The notes under the pieces are model-generated. The model did no database searches. It saw only the letters and a list, made by a program, of their open reading frames with translations, and was not told the origin of the DNA. Shown here in pieces: positions 60,966 to 64,000 of a stretch of 64,000 nt of DNA; the first letter of the stretch is position 1; the number at the start of each line of letters is the position of its first letter. The stretch comes from Bdellovibrionales bacterium (lineage in GTDB: Bacteria > Bdellovibrionota > UBA1018 > CAIMNF01). The stretch is from positions 1 to 64,000 of the forward strand of contig CANNBJ010000007.1 in assembly GCA_947502835.1 (NCBI GenBank), written 5' to 3'. The position numbers and the translations under genes were made by a program.

Positions 60966-61262
60966 GTGGCAAGATCATTGAAAAAAGGACCATTCTGCGA
61001 CGATCACCTGATGAAAAAGTGTGAGGCGTCCAAAGCCGCAAATGACAAGAAGGTCATCAAGACCTGGTCTCGTCGGTCGACAGTGCTCCCGGATTTCGTG
61101 GGCCTGACGCTCGCGGTTCACAACGGCCGCAAGTTCGTACCGGTTTATGTGACCGAGAACATGGTGGGACACAAGCTCGGGGAATTTGCTCCGACCCGTA
61201 CCTTCCATGGCCACACTCCTGCTGAGAAGAAAGCAGAAGCAGCTGCCCCTGCAGCCAAGTAA
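60966..61262 (+). CDS. rpsS: 30S ribosomal protein S19
   Basis: S19 is at the head of the small subunit, next to S13. The 98-residue protein starts [20 protein letters not shown] with GTG at 60966 (AAGGAG 8 nt upstream), includes [20 protein letters not shown] and [15 protein letters not shown] short Ala/Lys tail extends the C-terminus. Confidence 0.97.
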   Translation: MARSLKKGPFCDDHLMKKCEASKAANDKKVIKTWSRRSTVLPDFVGLTLAVHNGRKFVPVYVTENMVGHKLGEFAPTRTFHGHTPAEKKAEAAAPAAK

Positions 61263-61283
61263 GGGCACTGAAGGAGAATGATG

Positions 61284-61661
61284 ATGGAAACCATGGCAAG
61301 TTTGACAAATATCAGAGTGACTCCCCGAAAACTCGGGATGCTTGCGGATGAAGTTCGCGGAAAGCCGGTAGCGGCTGCGGTGAACTACCTCGCGCTCGCT
61401 CCCCAGCGTAGGCTCGCTTCCTTGATCTCGGGCGTTCTGAAGAGCGCGGTTGCAAATGCCGAGCAAAAGGGAACAATGGACATCGACCAACTGGTCGTGA
61501 GCCGGATCCTGGTGAGCAAGGGCCCGACGTTGAAGCGCTTCAAGTCGCGCGCAAAGGGGTCTGCCAGCCGGATCCTGAAGTACACCAGCCACCTCAAGGT
61601 GTTCGTCGCTGAAACCACAACCAAGAAGGCCAAGAAAACGGCCACTGCGAAAAAGGCGTAA
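61284..61661 (+). CDS. rplV: 50S ribosomal protein L22
   Basis: L22 lines the exit tunnel. The 125-residue protein starts [20 protein letters not shown], matching the MET start of the E. coli protein. Of three tandem ATGs (61278, 61281, 61284) the last has the best distance (7 nt) to AAGGAG. The C-terminal Lys/Ala tail is longer than usual. Confidence 0.95.
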   Translation: METMASLTNIRVTPRKLGMLADEVRGKPVAAAVNYLALAPQRRLASLISGVLKSAVANAEQKGTMDIDQLVVSRILVSKGPTLKRFKSRAKGSASRILKYTSHLKVFVAETTTKKAKKTATAKKA

Positions 61662-61672
61662 GGAGAAGGATC

Positions 61673-62356
61673 ATGGGTCAGAAGGTACATCCAGTTGGAT
61701 TCCGTTTGGGCGTTACCAAAACTTGGGAAAGCCGTTGGTACGCAAAGAAAGACTACGCGAAACTTCTTCATGAAGATCTGAAGCTCCGCAAGGAACTGAA
61801 GACCAAGCTCTTTTCTGCCGGGATCGCGAAGATCGAGATCGAACGTGCAGCAAACAAAGTGAAGATCAATGTTCACACCGCCCGTCCCGGGATCGTTATC
61901 GGGAAAAAGGGTGCCGGAGTGGATCAGCTTCGCGGCGAAATCCAGAAGTTTTCCTCAAGCGAAGTTCTCTTGAACATCATCGAAGTGAAGAACCCTGAAG
62001 CAAATGCGACCCTCATTGCCGAGAACGTCGCAGCCCAGCTCGAAAAGCGGGTTGCGTTCCGTCGAGCCATGAAGAAGTGCATGACTGCAGCCTTCAAGCA
62101 AGGAATCAAGGGAATCAAGATTCGCGTGGCAGGCCGTCTCGGTGGAGCCGAGATTGCTCGCGCAGAGTGGTACAGCGAAGACAGCGTACCTCTTCACACC
62201 CTTCGTGCGAATATCGACTACGGTACAGCTGAAGGGCACACGGTTTATGGAATCATCGGCGTGAAAGTATGGGTTTACAGTGGCGAAACCCAGACTCTGA
62301 AGCGTCAAGCTGCGGCAGAAGCGAAAGCTCTTCAGGCCAGCGGAAACACGAATTGA
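61673..62356 (+). CDS. rpsC: 30S ribosomal protein S3
   Basis: S3 forms part of the mRNA entry tunnel and has RNA-unwinding activity. The 227-residue protein reads [20 protein letters not shown], with the KH-domain loop [20 protein letters not shown] and the C-terminal [20 protein letters not shown]. Length and order are standard. Confidence 0.98.
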   Translation: MGQKVHPVGFRLGVTKTWESRWYAKKDYAKLLHEDLKLRKELKTKLFSAGIAKIEIERAANKVKINVHTARPGIVIGKKGAGVDQLRGEIQKFSSSEVLLNIIEVKNPEANATLIAENVAAQLEKRVAFRRAMKKCMTAAFKQGIKGIKIRVAGRLGGAEIARAEWYSEDSVPLHTLRANIDYGTAEGHTVYGIIGVKVWVYSGETQTLKRQAAAEAKALQASGNTN

Positions 62357-62373
62357 GAGGCAGGAGATAGGTC

Positions 62374-62871
62374 ATGTTGACGCCAAAACGAGTGAAATGG
62401 AGAAAACAAGCAAAGGGGAAGAACCGCGGACGCGCTGAAAAAGGCTCCGGTGGCGCCCTTTTCTTCGGCGAATTCGGACTTCAGGCTGCAGAATGCGGCC
62501 GGATCACCGCGAAGCAGATTGAAGCTGCGCGGGTTGCGATGACCCGTCACGTAAAGCGTGGCGGTAACATCTGGGTAAGGATTTTCCCTCACAAGCCGAT
62601 CACCAAGAAGCCTGCTGAAACCCGGATGGGATCCGGAAAAGGCGGCGTGGAAGAGTGGGCGGCGGTCATCAAGCCGGGCCGGATCATTTTTGAAATGGCC
62701 GGAATTCCCCAAAATGAAGCTTTCGAAGCGCTTCGTCTGGCGAGCCACAAACTTCCCCTGAAGTTCAAGCTCATCAACAAGCAAATCGAGGCGACTGCCC
62801 TTGCGAAACGTGCTGCCAAGTCGGCCGAGAGAGCAAAGGCAACTGCAGCTGCGAAAGCGGCGGCGAAGTAA
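62374..62871 (+). CDS. rplP: 50S ribosomal protein L16
   Basis: L16 helps shape the A site. The 165-residue protein reads [40 protein letters not shown] and the tail [16 protein letters not shown] roughly 25-residue Ala/Lys/Glu extension at the C-terminus is longer than in most bacteria. Confidence 0.97.
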   Translation: MLTPKRVKWRKQAKGKNRGRAEKGSGGALFFGEFGLQAAECGRITAKQIEAARVAMTRHVKRGGNIWVRIFPHKPITKKPAETRMGSGKGGVEEWAAVIKPGRIIFEMAGIPQNEAFEALRLASHKLPLKFKLINKQIEATALAKRAAKSAERAKATAAAKAAAK

Positions 62872-62883
62872 GGAGAGATTCAA

Positions 62884-63084
62884 GTGGCAAAGAAGAAGTT
62901 GGAAGGATTGAAGAATCTTTCAGAAAAAGAAATGAATCAGAAGATCAGCGACAACCGCAAGGCCCTCTTCGAAGCGAAGATCAAGCTCGCGACCGGTCAG
63001 CTTGAGAACACTGCAATGATCTGGAAGCTCCGCAAGGAGATCGCGCGCGTGAAGACATTCCTCACGCAGAAAGCTTCCAAGTAG
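62884..63084 (+). CDS. rpmC: 50S ribosomal protein L29
   Basis: L29 lies near the tunnel exit. The 66-residue protein starts with GTG at 62884, with AAGGAG upstream, and reads [20 protein letters not shown] and [20 protein letters not shown], the two helices of the family. Confidence 0.96.
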   Translation: MAKKKLEGLKNLSEKEMNQKISDNRKALFEAKIKLATGQLENTAMIWKLRKEIARVKTFLTQKASK

Positions 63085-63098
63085 GTTGAGAGGATTTT

Positions 63099-63452
63099 AT
63101 GGCAGAGACGAAAGCAAAGACAGTTAAGGCAAAAGCGAAGGCGACTCCTGCAACCACTCCGGCAGCGGCAACGGGTGCAAAGCGCCCGCACAAGCGCTCC
63201 ATGGTGGGAACCGTGGTGAGTGACAAGATGGAGAAGACCTGTGTGGTTCGCGTTGAGCGCCAGGTTCGTGAGGGGATGTACGGCAAATACATCACCAAGG
63301 CGAACAAGTTCAAGGCTCACAACGAAGGCAATCGTGCAAAGGCCGGCGACCTGGTCCGCATCATCGAGTCCCGCCCGCTCTCTCGCGAGAAGCGTTGGGC
63401 GGTGGAGCAGATCATTCGGGCAGCGTCCTCTGAAATGCTGCACAAGGCCTGA
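63099..63452 (+). CDS. rpsQ: 30S ribosomal protein S17, N-terminally extended
   Basis: S17 helps assemble the 5' domain of 16S rRNA. The core reads [20 protein letters not shown] and [20 protein letters not shown]. In front is an extension of about 30 residues made almost entirely of Ala, Lys, Thr and Pro, so the protein is 117 residues against the usual 80-90. Confidence 0.96.
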   Translation: MAETKAKTVKAKAKATPATTPAAATGAKRPHKRSMVGTVVSDKMEKTCVVRVERQVREGMYGKYITKANKFKAHNEGNRAKAGDLVRIIESRPLSREKRWAVEQIIRAASSEMLHKA

Positions 63453-63478
63453 TCAGGAAGGATTAAAGGAGATTTCAA

Positions 63479-63847
63479 ATGATTCAGATGCAAACCAGAC
63501 TTGATGTCGCAGATAACTCCGGGGCCCGCTCCGTGATGTGTATCAAGGTTCTCGGCGGAACCCGCCGGAAATATGCAACGATTGGCGACGTGATCGTCGT
63601 GTCCGTAAAGGATGCGATCCCCAATTCCAAGGTGAAAAAAGGGGACATCATGAAGGCCGTGATCGTCAGAACTGCCAAGGAAGTGAACCGGAAGGATGGC
63701 TCGTACATTCGTTTCGATAACAACTCAGCGGTGCTGATCAACGCCCAGAACGAACCGGTGGGAACCCGTATTTTCGGACCGGTGGCAAGGGAGCTTCGTG
63801 CAAAGAATTTCATGAAGATCATCTCTCTCGCGCCAGAAGTGATTTAA
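63479..63847 (+). CDS. rplN: 50S ribosomal protein L14
   Basis: L14 is at the subunit interface. The 122-residue protein reads [40 protein letters not shown] and [20 protein letters not shown]. Standard length and start. Confidence 0.98.
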   Translation: MIQMQTRLDVADNSGARSVMCIKVLGGTRRKYATIGDVIVVSVKDAIPNSKVKKGDIMKAVIVRTAKEVNRKDGSYIRFDNNSAVLINAQNEPVGTRIFGPVARELRAKNFMKIISLAPEVI

Positions 63848-63864
63848 CGGGATAGAGGTCGATT

Positions 63865-64000
63865 ATGACAAAGCTGTTTATTCGTAAAAATGACATGGTT
63901 GCCGTGACTGCCGGAAAAGACAAGGGCAAGCAGGGCAAGGTACTCAAAGTGGATGTTGCCGCGATGAAATTGACCATCGAAGGCATCAACATGATCAAGC
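63865..64000 (+). CDS. rplX: 50S ribosomal protein L24, 5' part
   Basis: L24 starts 50S assembly. Only the first 45 residues are in the window: [20 protein letters not shown] then [10 protein letters not shown], the KOW motif, then the frame runs off the end. Its place after rplN is the usual one. Confidence 0.93.
   Translation, partial: MTKLFIRKNDMVAVTAGKDKGKQGKVLKVDVAAMKLTIEGINMIK

Overview
The window looks like a chromosomal segment of a flagellated, moderately GC-rich Gram-negative bacterium. The mix of genes (carB-greA-recG cluster, a fliD/fliS operon with a glycosyltransferase, LpxH and LpxL-like enzymes, many secreted or lipoprotein orphans, CheA-like PAS-Hpt kinases) suggests the Bdellovibrionota or a related former deltaproteobacterial lineage. 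This placement is inferred from gene content; no rRNA gene is present to confirm it.

Layout. 1-3.6 kb: 5' part of recA, a MepA-type endopeptidase, a secreted orphan and a type IV prepilin-like protein. 3.6-5.7 kb: cell-wall amidase and PgpA. 5.8-10.1 kb: a tight three-gene operon of a conserved unknown protein, a Rossmann flavoprotein-like protein and a flavoprotein-like polypeptide with 4Fe-4S, 2Fe-2S and BFD-like motifs. 10.2-15.0 kb: accessory zone with an XRE regulator, alpha/beta hydrolase, DUF4143 ATPase, lipoprotein and a transglutaminase-like gene broken by a stop codon. 15.0-21.8 kb: minus-strand housekeeping operon (hypothetical, carB, zinc-ribbon protein, greA, recG). 21.8-24.5 kb: YkgJ-like protein, lipid A-type acyltransferase and an Asn/Gly/Phe-repeat lipoprotein. 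24.7-31.3 kb: FlaG-like protein, LpxH-like phosphatase, then fliD, fliS, a chaperone-like gene, a TPR protein, a 56-residue protein and a GT9-like protein. 31.4-36.8 kb: a Lol-like ABC transporter with a LolA-like protein and an outer-membrane barrel. 36.9-38.3 kb: PhoB/PhoR-type two-component pair. 38.3-41.8 kb: secreted orphans, tRNA-Thr and an AlkA-like glycosylase, interspersed with two short inverted-repeat elements.

42.1-64 kb is the str/S10 ribosomal region, but it is interrupted twice. rpsL-rpsG ends at a strong terminator. It is then followed by a signalling block of about 7.7 kb: two CheA-like kinases, a CheX-like protein, two CheY-like receivers and a truncated haemoglobin. fusA follows this block. 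A roughly 30-bp near-identical direct repeat lies on both sides of the block, which suggests insertion into an ancestral rpsG-fusA junction. A 1448-residue secreted protein with an HExxH motif then separates fusA from the S10 operon (rpsJ to rplX), and no tuf gene is seen.

The most interesting candidates for new biology are the repeat-flanked signalling block, the dispersed TTCGGGGGCAGTTT repeat family, the three-gene redox operon, the ABC/LolA-like/barrel operon and the giant HEAGH protein. All functional statements come from reading motifs; no database search was run.
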